Source of the DNA: Paeniglutamicibacter terrestris
GTDB lineage: Bacteria > Actinomycetota > Actinomycetes > Actinomycetales > Micrococcaceae
NCBI RefSeq assembly: GCF_012271785.1
Contig: NZ_JAAWVT010000001.1
Location: 1,054,001 to 1,118,000 of the forward strand
Direction: 5' to 3'
DNA length: 64,000 nucleotides
In this document: in pieces, positions 8,599-17,606 of the stretch
Numbering within the stretch: position 1 is the stretch's first letter
Layout: each line of letters opens with the position of its first letter
The notes under the pieces: generated by a model
Database searches by the model: none
What the model was told of the DNA's origin: nothing
Seen by the model: the letters and a program-made list of their open reading frames with translations, nothing else
Position numbers and translations under genes: made by a program

Positions 8599-9192
8599 AT
8601 GACTCAGTCACCTAACACCGGCGCAGCCGCATTGAAACTGGCTCCCACCCCGGGACAGACCATCGGCCCGTTCTACGGTTATGCCCTTCCCTATGAGAAG
8701 GACAACGAACTGGTCAACCAGTCCCGGCCCGGCGCCGTCCGCCTGCACGGCGTGGTCACCGACGGGGCCGGGACCGTCATCCCCGACGCACTGCTAGAAA
8801 TCTGGCAGCCCGACGAGGACGGCAGTATCGTCTCCAAGGACGGCTCGCTGGTGCGCGACGGCTACACCTTCACCGGGTGGGGCCGCACGGCAGTGGACAA
8901 CGTCGGGCACTACACCTTCACCACGCTGAATCCCGGAGCCACCGAGGCCGGCAAGGCACCGTTCATCATGCTCACTGTCTTCGCCCGCGGCCTACTCAAC
9001 CGCCTGTTCACCCGCATCTACCTGCCGGAGGACACCGCGGCACTGGCCAACGATCCGTTGCTGTCCTCACTGGACCCCCAAGCGCGTCAAACGTTGATCG
9101 CCACCCGCGAGGAAGATGGTTCGTTGCGCTTCGACATCTCGCTGCAGGGCGAGGGCGAAACCGTGTTCCTGTCCTACCCGCGCGAGTCGTAA
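8599..9192 (+). CDS. pcaG: protocatechuate 3,4-dioxygenase alpha subunit
   Basis: 197 residues, one base after pcaH. It is the same intradiol fold (LHGVVTDGAGTVIPDALLEIWQ) but without the RPAHIHF iron-binding strand, as expected for the non-catalytic alpha chain; FARGLLNRLFTRIYLP replaces it. It pairs with PcaH. The 165 bp downstream before pcaB are the only long gap inside the pca run. Confidence 0.94.
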   Translation: MTQSPNTGAAALKLAPTPGQTIGPFYGYALPYEKDNELVNQSRPGAVRLHGVVTDGAGTVIPDALLEIWQPDEDGSIVSKDGSLVRDGYTFTGWGRTAVDNVGHYTFTTLNPGATEAGKAPFIMLTVFARGLLNRLFTRIYLPEDTAALANDPLLSSLDPQARQTLIATREEDGSLRFDISLQGEGETVFLSYPRES

Positions 9193-9357
9193 CACTCGCT
9201 CCCTCAAGTGCCCCCGAGCGCCGGGGACTCGCCGTTTTCACGCCCGAACCGGGATGATGGTCACGGTGAGTTCCCGCGTTGCGGGGGCTTTGGCAGTTCA
9301 TTCCCGCCATCTAGCTTCGCCAGCCACATCAACAGACCTCCAGGAGAATCACCGCCC

Positions 9358-10761
9358 ATGTTCCCGGCCGATTACGGACTCTTGACCCCAGCGTGGGCGG
9401 CGACGCCCGTGGCAGATACCACCTCGGATACCGCCTTCGCCCAGGCAATGCTCGACGTGGAGGCCGCCTGGGTCAAGGTTCAGGCCGACGCCTCGCTGTG
9501 CAGCGCCGCTGATGCCCAAGCCGTCGCCGATATCGCCAAGGTTGAGCTTTATGATCTGGCCGAGCTAGCCGGCAAGGGTCCTGATGGGGCCAACGCGCTG
9601 ATCCCACTATTGGGCATGATGCGTGCGCAACTCACCACTTCCGGCGCCCCCGCGACCGCTGCAACCGCACTGCACCGCGGGGCCACCAGCCAGGACGTGA
9701 TCGACAGCGCCCTGATGCTCATGGCAGCCCGCTCCATCACGCTGCTCCGCGCCGACCTGCTAACAGCCGGTGTAGCGCTCTCCGAACTCAGCGCCGCACA
9801 CGCCACCACCCTGTGTGTGGCGCGCTCCCTGACCCAACATGCGCTGCCCACCGTCTTCGGGCTGCGCGCAGCAAACTGGCTCGCAGCCCTCACCGCGGCC
9901 GGGCGCGTCCTTGATGCCGTGTCCCTGCCTTTGCAATGGGGCGGGGCGGTGGGCACTCTGGCCTCACTGCACCAACGCCTGGGCACCTCTCTTCCGTACA
10001 AATCCGAGCATTCCCTGGCCGAACGGGCCCACCAACTTTCCACCGCTCTGGCTACGGAACTTGGCCTGAGCGTCCCGGTCGCCCCCTGGCACACGGTGCG
10101 CCAACCGGTACTGAGCCTGGGTTCCGCGCTGGGTTCGGTCATTGCAGCGGCCGGTACCTTCGGCGCCGACGTACTCACCGCTTCCCGTCCGGAGATCGGC
10201 GAACTGTCCGAACCGCGCGAGGCCGGCAAGGGTGGATCTTCCGCCATGCCGCAAAAACAGAACCCCGTTCACTCGGTACTGCTGCGCAACGCCGCATTTG
10301 CCGCCCCCGCCCACGTTGGAACGCTCTTCACCGCCGCCGGTACCGCAGTGGATGAACGTCCAGACGGCGGCTGGCATGCAGAATGGGCTCCACTGCGCGA
10401 GCTGCTCCGCTTGGCTGGCGGCGCCGGGCACCACGCAGCGAGACTGGCCACGGGACTAGATGTTCACCCCGAGGCCATGGCCCGGAATATGGCCCTGTCC
10501 GGGGACCTTTTGGTATCCGAGCGTATCTCGGCCGTGGTGGCCCCCTTGGTGGACGGCGGCAAGGCAGCGGTGCAAGAGCTGGTCCTTGAATCCTTGCGCA
10601 CCGGCACCCCCCTGCGTTCCCTGTTGCTAGGAGTCCTGCCCTCGGACATGGACAACCACGTGTTCCTGGATGACCTGCTGGACCCGGCCGGCTACCTAGG
10701 CTCGGCCACCGACTTTATTACCCGTATTCGCGACGATTTCAACGATTGGAAGGTCTCATGA
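9358..10761 (+). CDS. pcaB: 3-carboxy-cis,cis-muconate cycloisomerase
   Basis: 467 residues of the fumarase/aspartase superfamily. The signature loop GSSAMPQKQNP and the HRGATSQD helix are both present. CAGGAGAA before ATG at 9358 fixes the start; the open frame continues 50 codons upstream with composition unlike protein. It cyclises 3-carboxymuconate to gamma-carboxymuconolactone. Its stop overlaps the pcaD start as ATGA. Confidence 0.93.
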   Translation: MFPADYGLLTPAWAATPVADTTSDTAFAQAMLDVEAAWVKVQADASLCSAADAQAVADIAKVELYDLAELAGKGPDGANALIPLLGMMRAQLTTSGAPATAATALHRGATSQDVIDSALMLMAARSITLLRADLLTAGVALSELSAAHATTLCVARSLTQHALPTVFGLRAANWLAALTAAGRVLDAVSLPLQWGGAVGTLASLHQRLGTSLPYKSEHSLAERAHQLSTALATELGLSVPVAPWHTVRQPVLSLGSALGSVIAAAGTFGADVLTASRPEIGELSEPREAGKGGSSAMPQKQNPVHSVLLRNAAFAAPAHVGTLFTAAGTAVDERPDGGWHAEWAPLRELLRLAGGAGHHAARLATGLDVHPEAMARNMALSGDLLVSERISAVVAPLVDGGKAAVQELVLESLRTGTPLRSLLLGVLPSDMDNHVFLDDLLDPAGYLGSATDFITRIRDDFNDWKVS

Positions 10762-11573
10762 GCATCCCTACCCTGACCCCATCCCTGCTGCATGCAGCAC
10801 CGGAACTACCCACTCTCATTCTCGGCCCCTCGTTGGGCACCGGTTCGCTGGCCCTCTGGGGACCGGCCGTGCCGTACCTCAAGGACAACTTCCAGCTGGT
10901 GGCCTGGGATCTTCCGGGACACGGCGAGTCGGTTCCCTCGACCGAAGAATTCTCCATGGCCGAGCTGGCCGCGGGCGTCATCAACATGATCCAGGCGCTG
11001 GAAACCGATCAGGTCATCGCCGCTGCCGCACCACTGTTTTACGCCGGTGTCTCCATTGGCGGCGCCATCGCGCTGCAGCTGGCTAACGATTTCCCCGGCG
11101 CCTTTGCCGGGCTCTCGGTCATTTGCTCGGCAGCAAAGATCGGCACCCCCGAGGGCTGGAAGGACCGCGCGGAACTCGTGGCCAAGGCCGGCACTCCGGT
11201 CGTCGTGGCCGGTTCCGCCGAACGCTGGTTTGCCCCCGGTTTCATCGAAGCCAATCCAGTGATCTCCACCGACCTGCTGCACAATCTGCAGGATGCGGAC
11301 CGCTTTGCCTATGCCCATGCCTGTGGCGCATTGGCCGGCTTCGATTTGCGTGAATCTCTGGCCACCATGAGCGACCCGATCCTGGCGATCGCCGGCGCCC
11401 ACGACTCGGTCTGCCCGCCGGCAGATGCCCAGTTCATCGCGCAGCACACGCAAAATGGCCAAGCCGCCACCGTTGATACCGCCGCGCACCTAGCCCCGGC
11501 CGAAGACCCGGCAGCCACCGCCGCACTGCTGAACGACTTCTTCGCCTCGATCACCACGGAGAAAACCGCATGA
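10758..11573 (+). CDS. pcaD: 3-oxoadipate enol-lactonase
   Basis: 271-residue alpha/beta hydrolase. It has an oxyanion region near the N terminus (LILGPSLGTG), a nucleophile elbow GVSIGG, an acid in AGAHDSVCPP and a terminal His in DTAAHLAP. It hydrolyses the enol-lactone to 3-oxoadipate. It overlaps pcaB upstream and pcaC downstream by ATGA. In many actinobacteria pcaD and pcaC are fused as pcaL; here they are separate but coupled. Confidence 0.9.
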   Translation: MSIPTLTPSLLHAAPELPTLILGPSLGTGSLALWGPAVPYLKDNFQLVAWDLPGHGESVPSTEEFSMAELAAGVINMIQALETDQVIAAAAPLFYAGVSIGGAIALQLANDFPGAFAGLSVICSAAKIGTPEGWKDRAELVAKAGTPVVVAGSAERWFAPGFIEANPVISTDLLHNLQDADRFAYAHACGALAGFDLRESLATMSDPILAIAGAHDSVCPPADAQFIAQHTQNGQAATVDTAAHLAPAEDPAATAALLNDFFASITTEKTA

Positions 11574-11986
11574 GCAGCGCCGATCGCCTCCCCTGGGACA
11601 CCTATGATGCGGGCTTAGCCGTCCGCAAGCAGGTCCTTGGCACCGAACACGTGGCCAGGGCCACCAACAACTCCAACGAATTTACCGACGAATTCCAGGA
11701 AATGATCACCCGCTATGCCTGGGGCACCATCTGGACCCGCGATGGCTTGGAGCGCACCACCCGCAGCGCCATCACGCTGACCGCGCTGATCGCCGGCGGC
11801 TATTGGGAAGAGCTCGAAATGCACGTGCATGCGGCCTTGCGCAATGGCATGACGGCGAACGAGATCAAGGAAGTCTTCCTGCAATCGGCCATCTACTGCT
11901 CGGTTCCAGCGGCGAACACCGCGTTTAAGATCGGCAAGAAGGTCTTGGCCGAATACGCGGAACAAGACGCCGCCGCGGCCGAGTAA
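11570..11986 (+). CDS. pcaC: 4-carboxymuconolactone decarboxylase
   Basis: 138 residues of the carboxymuconolactone decarboxylase/AhpD-like family. RYAWGTIWTRDGLERTTRS and the conserved HVHAALRNGMT segment are visible; the latter contains the presumed catalytic His. It converts gamma-carboxymuconolactone to 3-oxoadipate enol-lactone, the step between PcaB and PcaD. The start overlaps pcaD, and a strong intrinsic terminator follows 22 bp after the stop. No pcaIJ or pcaF is present in the window. Confidence 0.93.
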   Translation: MSSADRLPWDTYDAGLAVRKQVLGTEHVARATNNSNEFTDEFQEMITRYAWGTIWTRDGLERTTRSAITLTALIAGGYWEELEMHVHAALRNGMTANEIKEVFLQSAIYCSVPAANTAFKIGKKVLAEYAEQDAAAAE

Positions 11987-12007
11987 GAGCTTTTGCACAG
12001 CGGTATG

Positions 12008-12052
12008 AGAAGGGATCTGGACGATGAAAATCGTGCGGATCTCTTCTTTTTT
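12008..12052 (+). terminator. intrinsic terminator of the pca operon
   Basis: AGAAGGGATC (12008-12017) pairs with GATCTCTTCT (12038-12047) through one G-U, with an inner ACGAT/ATCGT stem and a GAAA loop, followed by a T-run to 12052. The stretch from here to 12265 holds no gene I can recognise. Confidence 0.85.
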
Positions 12053-12265
12053 CTTCCGTGTCATTTCGCTCGCTGGCAACCACCGGCGTTTTCACGGATC
12101 CGGCGTACTCACAAATAAATTGGGTTCACCGGGTTGCTGGTAGGCCACTGCTTTCCATCACAAAAGCAACGTCCCTCAAAGTGCGTCATGCTTTTGGGGA
12201 AGTAATCGCGGCCACGTGCGGTTGTGCAAAGGGACAGTCAGATTTTTTTCCGCGAAAGGAACCCC

Positions 12266-13150
12266 ATGACCATTCTCGTCACCGGCGCCACCGGCCAGCT
12301 CGGCCGCCTTGTTGTTGAAGCACTTCTCGAAAAGGCCGTGCCCGCGGACCAGATCGTGGCCGGTGGTCGAAACCCGGCCAAGTTGGCCGAGCTTGCAGCT
12401 CTGGGTGTGCAGACGCGCAGCATTGACTACTCCGACCCGGCATCGCTGCGCGAGGCATTCACCGGCGTCCACAAGGTCCTGTTGGTATCCGGAAATATCC
12501 CCGGTTCCCGGGTCAGTCTGCACCTAAACGTCATCGAGGCTGCCAAGGACGCCGGTGTGGAATTACTCGCTTACACCAGCATTCCGAATGCCGACTCCAG
12601 CACCATGGCCCTGGCCGTCGACCACCAGGACACCGAGCGCGCGTTGAATAACTCGGGGCTGCCCGTCGCCCTGTTGCGCAATGGCTGGTACCTGGAAAAC
12701 TACACCGACCAGTTGGCCGGCTACCTACAGCACGGGTCGGTGTTTGGTTCCGCTGCTGAGGGTGCCCTGAACGGCGCCACCCGCGCCGATCTTGCCCAGG
12801 CCGCGGCGGCCGTATTGCTGGCCGATGACCAGGGCGGCACCATTCACGAGCTCGGCGGAAGCGACAGCTTCACCCTTGCCGATCTGGCTCAGGAAGTTAC
12901 CGCCGCCACCGGTCAGTCGGTGACCTACCAGGACCTGCCCGAGGAGGATTTCTCCCACGTGCTCATCGGCGCCGGTGTACCCGAAGCTTTTGCCAGGATC
13001 TTGGCCGACAGCGATCGCGGCATTGCCCGCGGCGACCTGCTGGTCCAGGGCAATGCCTTGGAGACTCTGCTCGGCCGTCCGGCCACCACGCTGCGTGAAG
13101 CGGTGCAGGCGAGCGCTTCGGTTGCGGCAGTGACCCAGCCAGCCAGCTAA
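12266..13150 (+). CDS. NmrA-like NAD(P)H-dependent reductase (QorB-type)
   Basis: 294-residue atypical SDR. TGATGQLGRLVV at the N terminus is the NADP-binding loop; LLAYTSIPNADSS and RNGWYLENYTDQL match the QorB / NmrA quinone-reductase group, which lack the usual Tyr-Lys pair. GAAAGGAACCCC precedes the ATG. Its probable job is NADPH-dependent quinone reduction or redox sensing. It stands alone between two terminators; the HxlR regulator gene often found beside such genes is absent. Confidence 0.8.
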   Translation: MTILVTGATGQLGRLVVEALLEKAVPADQIVAGGRNPAKLAELAALGVQTRSIDYSDPASLREAFTGVHKVLLVSGNIPGSRVSLHLNVIEAAKDAGVELLAYTSIPNADSSTMALAVDHQDTERALNNSGLPVALLRNGWYLENYTDQLAGYLQHGSVFGSAAEGALNGATRADLAQAAAAVLLADDQGGTIHELGGSDSFTLADLAQEVTAATGQSVTYQDLPEEDFSHVLIGAGVPEAFARILADSDRGIARGDLLVQGNALETLLGRPATTLREAVQASASVAAVTQPAS

Positions 13151-13171
13151 GTCACCCGCGTATCGTGCGGC

Positions 13172-13209
13172 GGCCTCGGAACCACTAGGTTCCGAGGCCA
13201 CTCGTTTTT
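13172..13209 (+). terminator. intrinsic terminator
   Basis: Perfect 12-bp stem, GGCCTCGGAACC (13172-13183) with GGTTCCGAGGCC (13188-13199), ACTA loop, and a run of five T at 13205-13209. Confidence 0.9.
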
Positions 13210-13299
13210 GGTGCATCCACAATCGACGGACCAAATTTCACGAACCTGCCGGTGGTTCGCGCCCACGATCACCCGGCCCGGGACTCCTAGAATGAAGCC

Positions 13300-14259
13300 A
13301 TGCGCATCGCGATCCTTGATGATTACCAGAATGTTGCCCGTTCGATGGCCGATTGGGAGTCGCTGAACGGCAAAATCAGCGTCTTCACCGAGTTCCTCGG
13401 GCACGACGACGATTCCGTCTGCGAGACACTGCAGGACTTTGACGTGGTGGTGATGATGCGCGAGCGAACCCCGTTCACCGCGCAGCGCCTGCGTCGGCTC
13501 CCCGCGTTAAAGCTGCTGGTTACCACTGGCATGCGCAACGCCGCCATCGATCTTCAGGCGGCGCTGGAGCTGGGCATCACGGTGTGCGGCACTTCCGGTA
13601 GCCCGGCCGCGGCAAGCGAACACACCTGGGCACTGATCATGGCGGCGGCCCGACGTCTAGATCTCGAGCTTTTCTCCGCCGCGCGGCCGCGCACCGCCGA
13701 CCAGCCCTGGCAGCAGAGCCTGGGCACCGAATTGCGTGGAAAGACCCTCGGTCTTTACGGCCTGGGCAAGCTGGGCAGCCAGGTCGCGACGATCGGTCAA
13801 GCCTTCGGGATGCGGGTTATCGCCCACAGCCAGAACCTCACGGCCGAACGGACCACCGAGCTGGGTGTGGAGCTGGTCTCGCAGGAGCAGCTTTTTGCCC
13901 GCAGCGACGTGCTGTCCATCCACCTAAAACTCTCCGAACGCACCACCGCGGTGGTGGGTGCGCAGCAGCTGGCGCTCATGAAGCCCGGGTCCATCCTGAT
14001 CAACACCTCGCGCAGCGCCATCATCGTTCAGGACGCGCTGCTGGCAGCGCTTGGTTCCGGGGCTCCGAAGGTGGCGGCCATCGACGTTTTTGATATTGAA
14101 CCGCTGAAGGAAAACAATCGATTACTGCAAACTCCGGGGGTCATTGCCACCCCGCATCTGGGCTACGTGACGGAGGATCAGTACCGGATCTTCTATTCCG
14201 GTGCTCTCGAGGATATCGCCGCGTGGGCCGCCGGAACACCGATTAACGTGCTCACCTGA
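13300..14259 (+). CDS. D-2-hydroxyacid dehydrogenase family protein
   Basis: 319 residues. NAD-binding GLYGLGKLG is at about 153-161. The catalytic Arg lies in NTSRS, the Glu in DIEPLKENN and the His in TPHLGY, as in the family. It resembles the 'phosphoglycerate dehydrogenase-like' branch but has no ACT domain, so serine synthesis is unlikely; the substrate is some 2-keto or 2-hydroxy acid. TAGAAT at 13288-13293 ends 6 bp before the ATG, suggesting a leaderless transcript. The convergent LysR gene ends 9 bp downstream. Confidence 0.85.
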   Translation: MRIAILDDYQNVARSMADWESLNGKISVFTEFLGHDDDSVCETLQDFDVVVMMRERTPFTAQRLRRLPALKLLVTTGMRNAAIDLQAALELGITVCGTSGSPAAASEHTWALIMAAARRLDLELFSAARPRTADQPWQQSLGTELRGKTLGLYGLGKLGSQVATIGQAFGMRVIAHSQNLTAERTTELGVELVSQEQLFARSDVLSIHLKLSERTTAVVGAQQLALMKPGSILINTSRSAIIVQDALLAALGSGAPKVAAIDVFDIEPLKENNRLLQTPGVIATPHLGYVTEDQYRIFYSGALEDIAAWAAGTPINVLT

Positions 14260-14268
14260 GCTTCGTCC

Positions 14269-15198
14269 TCAGTGGCTCAGCGGCGTAATGCCCAACAGGG
14301 CGTCCTTGACCGCGATCGTGCGCTGGCGCAGCGCCTGTGCCACCGCCGCCACGGCTGGCTGACGCAACGAGTCGGGGCGCAGCACCATCCAATATGGCAG
14401 GTTTTCGGCGAAGTCCTCGGGCAGCAGGCGCACCAAATCCGGGTGGTGATCGGCCATGAAGCAGGGCAGGAAGCCGATTCCGGCGCCGGCCCGCGTGGCC
14501 TCAACGTGGACAAAAACGTTGGTGGAGCTCAGCGAGTCAAGCATCCCGGGCACCAGCCGTCGCGGCGCATCCAGATCGTCAACCTGCAGCATCGAATCAA
14601 CAAAGTACACCAGCCGGTGTTGGCTCAGTTCCTTGATGCCGGCCGGTGAGCCGAACTCCTTGAGATAGCTGACCGAGGCATACATGCCCAAGGTGTAGTA
14701 GCCCAACCGGATCGCCTCGGCCCGGTGCACCTGGGGTTCACCGACCACCACCTCCAGATCCAGTCCGGAGCGGTGCTGTAATGCCCGTCGGGTGACCGTG
14801 ACGATTTCCACGCTGAGGTTCGGGTGCGCACGGCGCAGTTGGGCGACCGCAGGCGCGATGATGAAGGCGCTAAAGCCGTCGGTGGCGGAAATGCGCACCA
14901 CCCCGGAAATCGCATCGGCTTCCGCCTCGCCCGCGTTGATGGTGGCCACAGCCGTTTCCACGTCCTCGGCGGCGCGTACGGCCTTGCGGCCCAGGTCCGT
15001 TAGCTCCCATCCACCCACGGTGCGCGCCAGCGTCCTGCCGCCGAGGCTCTTGTCCAATGCCGCAATTTGGCGCGAGACGGTGGTGTGGTTCAACCCCAGG
15101 GATTCGGCCGCCGTTGTAAAGCGTCCGGTCCGTGCCACGGCAAGCAGGACCAACAGATGATGGGGGTTCGGGGTAGTCCCGGAAACGTGGAGGTTCAT
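14269..15198 (-). CDS. LysR family regulator
   Basis: 309 residues. The N-terminal winged helix includes GRFTTAAESLGLNHTTVSRQIAALD, and the periplasmic-binding-type effector domain begins at about residue 90. ATG at 15198 is preferred because an inverted LysR-like box (15207-15229) would otherwise lie inside the gene; an ATG at 15237 adds 13 residues. It diverges from the MHS transporter and 3-hydroxybutyrate dehydrogenase genes, which it probably activates in response to their substrate. The effector cannot be read from sequence. Confidence 0.85.
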   Translation of the reverse strand: MNLHVSGTTPNPHHLLVLLAVARTGRFTTAAESLGLNHTTVSRQIAALDKSLGGRTLARTVGGWELTDLGRKAVRAAEDVETAVATINAGEAEADAISGVVRISATDGFSAFIIAPAVAQLRRAHPNLSVEIVTVTRRALQHRSGLDLEVVVGEPQVHRAEAIRLGYYTLGMYASVSYLKEFGSPAGIKELSQHRLVYFVDSMLQVDDLDAPRRLVPGMLDSLSSTNVFVHVEATRAGAGIGFLPCFMADHHPDLVRLLPEDFAENLPYWMVLRPDSLRQPAVAAVAQALRQRTIAVKDALLGITPLSH

Positions 15199-15206
15199 AT
15201 CTGCAA

Positions 15207-15229
15207 TTGTGCACCCATTCTCTGCGCAA
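15207..15229. promoter_or_regulatory. candidate LysR binding box
   Basis: TTGTGCA-N9-TGCGCAA, an inverted repeat with one mismatch fitting the T-N11-A pattern, between the LysR gene and the MHS transporter. Confidence 0.55.
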
Positions 15230-15280
15230 CTGGTCATTGCTGCACACCGCTGCCCGTATCCATACTGAGTGAAGTCTTCC

Positions 15281-15296
15281 TGTGTAATGGATCACA
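15281..15296. promoter_or_regulatory. Crp/GlxR-like site
   Basis: TGTGTAATGGATCACA matches TGTGA-N6-TCACA at nine of ten defined positions and is flanked by one more symmetric C/G pair. It lies 60 bp before the MHS transporter start, so cAMP-dependent control is plausible. Confidence 0.5.
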
Positions 15297-15356
15297 GGAC
15301 CCGTCTCGCAATGCCGATATCAACGCCGACATCTGCAGAACATAAGGAGCGCCTTG

Positions 15357-16730
15357 ATGAGCACCAACAAGCTCAGCGATACCCCCGTCTCGGAGAAATC
15401 CGGGCTGAAAAAGATCGTGGCCGCCTCGATGGTGGGCACGGTGGTGGAGTGGTACGAATTCTTCCTCTACGCCACCGCCGCCTCGCTGGTCTTCGGTAAG
15501 TTCTTCTTCCCGAACGCAGGCTCGGAACTCGACGGCATCATCGCGGCGTTCCTGACCTATGCGGTGGGCTTCATCGCCCGCCCGCTCGGTGGCATCGTCT
15601 TTGGCCAGATCGGCGACAAGCTCGGGCGCAAGCACACCCTGCAGGTCACCATCATCATGGTCGGCGTGGCAACGTTCCTGATGGGCTGCCTGCCCGGCTT
15701 CAACTCCATTGGCTACTGGGCACCGGCACTGCTGGTGATCTTGCGCTTCATCCAGGGCTTCGCCGTGGGCGGCGAATGGGGCGGAGCGGTCCTTCTGGTG
15801 GCCGAGCACAGCCCGAATAAATCCCGTGGTTTCTGGTCCAGCTGGCCACAGGCCGCGGTTCCGGTGGGCAACCTGCTGGCCACTCTGGTGCTGTTGGGCA
15901 TGAGCTGGATCCTCCCGGCCGAGCAGTTCCTGTCCTGGGGCTGGCGCGTGGCCTTCTGGGTCTCGGCCTTCATCGTCATCATCGGTTACTACATCCGCAC
16001 CCACGTGTCCGAGGCACCGATCTTCCTCGAGGCCCGCGCCCAGGTGGAAGCCGACAAGGCCGTCAGCTACGGTGTGCTGGAAGTGGTGAAAAAGTACCCC
16101 AAGGGTATCTTCGGCGCCATGGGCCTGCGCTTTGCCGAGAACATCCTCTACTACATCATCGTGTCCTTCACCATCGTGTACCTGAAGACCGTGCACTCCT
16201 ACGACACATCCCAGCTGCTGCTGGCCCTGCTAGTGGCCCACATCATCCACTTCCTGGTCATCCCGCAGGTTGGCCGGCTTTCCGATGCCCTGGGCCGCAA
16301 GCCGGTTTACCTCGCCGGTGCGATTCTCGGCTCCACCTGGGCCTTCTTCGCCTTCCCGATGTTTGATACGCGCAATCCTTGGATCATCATCCTGGCCGTC
16401 ACCATCGGCCTGTGCTTCCACGCCCTGATGTATGCGGGCCAGCCGGCCATCATGGCCGAAATGTTCCCCACCCGCATGCGTTACTCCGGCGTCTCGCTGG
16501 GCTACCAGGTCACCTCGATCGTGGCCGGCTCCATGGCCCCGATCATCGCGACGGCCTTGCTGAAGAACTACGGCTCCTGGCTGCCGGTGGCCATCTACGT
16601 TGCGGCGGCCTGTGCCATCACCGCGATTGCGGTGATCACCCTGAAGGAAACCCGCGGTGTCTCGCTGCACGATATCGACGACGCCGATGCCCGCAAGCAC
16701 GGGTTGAACACGGCCCGGGTCTCCAGCTGA
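15357..16730 (+). CDS. MFS transporter, metabolite:H+ symporter (MHS) family
   Basis: 457 residues with about 12 hydrophobic segments. MHS hallmarks are visible: GTVVEWYEFFLYATAASLVF in the first helix, RPLGGIVFGQIGDKLGRK in loop 2-3, and RFIQGFAVGGEWGGAVLLVAEH. AAGGAGC lies 8 bp before ATG at 15357 (a TTG precedes it). The family carries carboxylates such as shikimate, 2-oxoglutarate and proline betaine. The 3-hydroxybutyrate dehydrogenase gene 52 bp downstream suggests uptake of 3-hydroxybutyrate or a related acid (inference). Confidence 0.88.
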   Translation: MSTNKLSDTPVSEKSGLKKIVAASMVGTVVEWYEFFLYATAASLVFGKFFFPNAGSELDGIIAAFLTYAVGFIARPLGGIVFGQIGDKLGRKHTLQVTIIMVGVATFLMGCLPGFNSIGYWAPALLVILRFIQGFAVGGEWGGAVLLVAEHSPNKSRGFWSSWPQAAVPVGNLLATLVLLGMSWILPAEQFLSWGWRVAFWVSAFIVIIGYYIRTHVSEAPIFLEARAQVEADKAVSYGVLEVVKKYPKGIFGAMGLRFAENILYYIIVSFTIVYLKTVHSYDTSQLLLALLVAHIIHFLVIPQVGRLSDALGRKPVYLAGAILGSTWAFFAFPMFDTRNPWIIILAVTIGLCFHALMYAGQPAIMAEMFPTRMRYSGVSLGYQVTSIVAGSMAPIIATALLKNYGSWLPVAIYVAAACAITAIAVITLKETRGVSLHDIDDADARKHGLNTARVSS

Positions 16731-16782
16731 GCACCCACGAGTTCAACACCTGCACGCAATAGCACCACGTAAGGAACAGTTC

Positions 16783-17583
16783 ATGACCCAGCAGCAAACC
16801 CCACGGATGAGAGCAGCGTCCCCACAGCCGTTGGCGGGGCGGCGGGCCCTGGTCACCGGAGGTGCCAGCGGCATCGGTTTGGCCGTGGTGCACGCACTGG
16901 CGGCCCGCGGCGCGCACGTCATCGTCGCGGATAGGGATCAATCAGGCGCCGAGGCGGTGGCCGCGGAGGTCGGTGGCTCAAGCTGGGCCGTCGATTTGCT
17001 GGATCCGGCCGCCGTGACCGACGAGCGCTTAGCCGAAGAACTCGACGGGGTGGACATCTTGGTCAACAATGCCGGAATCCAGCATGTGAGCCCGATTCAG
17101 GACTTTGACCCGGAAGATTTCCGTCGGATCTTGACCCTCATGGTGGAAGTTCCCTTCCTGCTGATCCGGGCGGCCTTGCCGAAGATGTATGCGCAGGGGT
17201 TCGGCCGGATCATCAATGTCTCCTCGGTGCACGGGCTGCGTGCCTCGGCGTTTAAATCCGCCTACGTCACCGCCAAGCATGGGCTCGAGGGGCTCTCAAA
17301 GGTCACGGCGCTGGAAGGTGGCGAGTTCGGGGTGACCAGCAATTGCGTTAACCCCGGCTACGTGCGGACCCCTCTGGTAGAAAAGCAGCTGACGGACCAG
17401 GCCCGAGTCCACGGCATCGGAGAAACCGAGGTGTTGACCAAGATCATGCTGACCGAAAGCGCCATCAAGCGGCTGATCGAGCCGGAGGAAGTGGCCTCGC
17501 TGGTCGCCTGGTTGGCCAGCGATGAGGCGGCCATGGTGACCGGTTCCAGCTACACCATGGATGGCGGCTGGTCTGCCAGCTAG
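16783..17583 (+). CDS. bdhA: 3-hydroxybutyrate dehydrogenase
   Basis: 266-residue SDR: TGGASGIG loop, NNAGIQHVSPI, YVTAKHGLEGLSK with the catalytic Tyr-Lys, and NPGYVRTPLVEKQL. The latter two blocks are diagnostic for D-3-hydroxybutyrate dehydrogenase, which oxidises D-3-hydroxybutyrate to acetoacetate with NAD. AAGGAAC precedes the ATG. An extra 10-15 residues precede the usual family start. It is co-oriented with the MHS transporter. No acetoacetate CoA-transferase gene is nearby. Confidence 0.88.
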   Translation: MTQQQTPRMRAASPQPLAGRRALVTGGASGIGLAVVHALAARGAHVIVADRDQSGAEAVAAEVGGSSWAVDLLDPAAVTDERLAEELDGVDILVNNAGIQHVSPIQDFDPEDFRRILTLMVEVPFLLIRAALPKMYAQGFGRIINVSSVHGLRASAFKSAYVTAKHGLEGLSKVTALEGGEFGVTSNCVNPGYVRTPLVEKQLTDQARVHGIGETEVLTKIMLTESAIKRLIEPEEVASLVAWLASDEAAMVTGSSYTMDGGWSAS

Positions 17584-17606
17584 TGCCACCCTTGGGCGCA
17601 CCCCAA

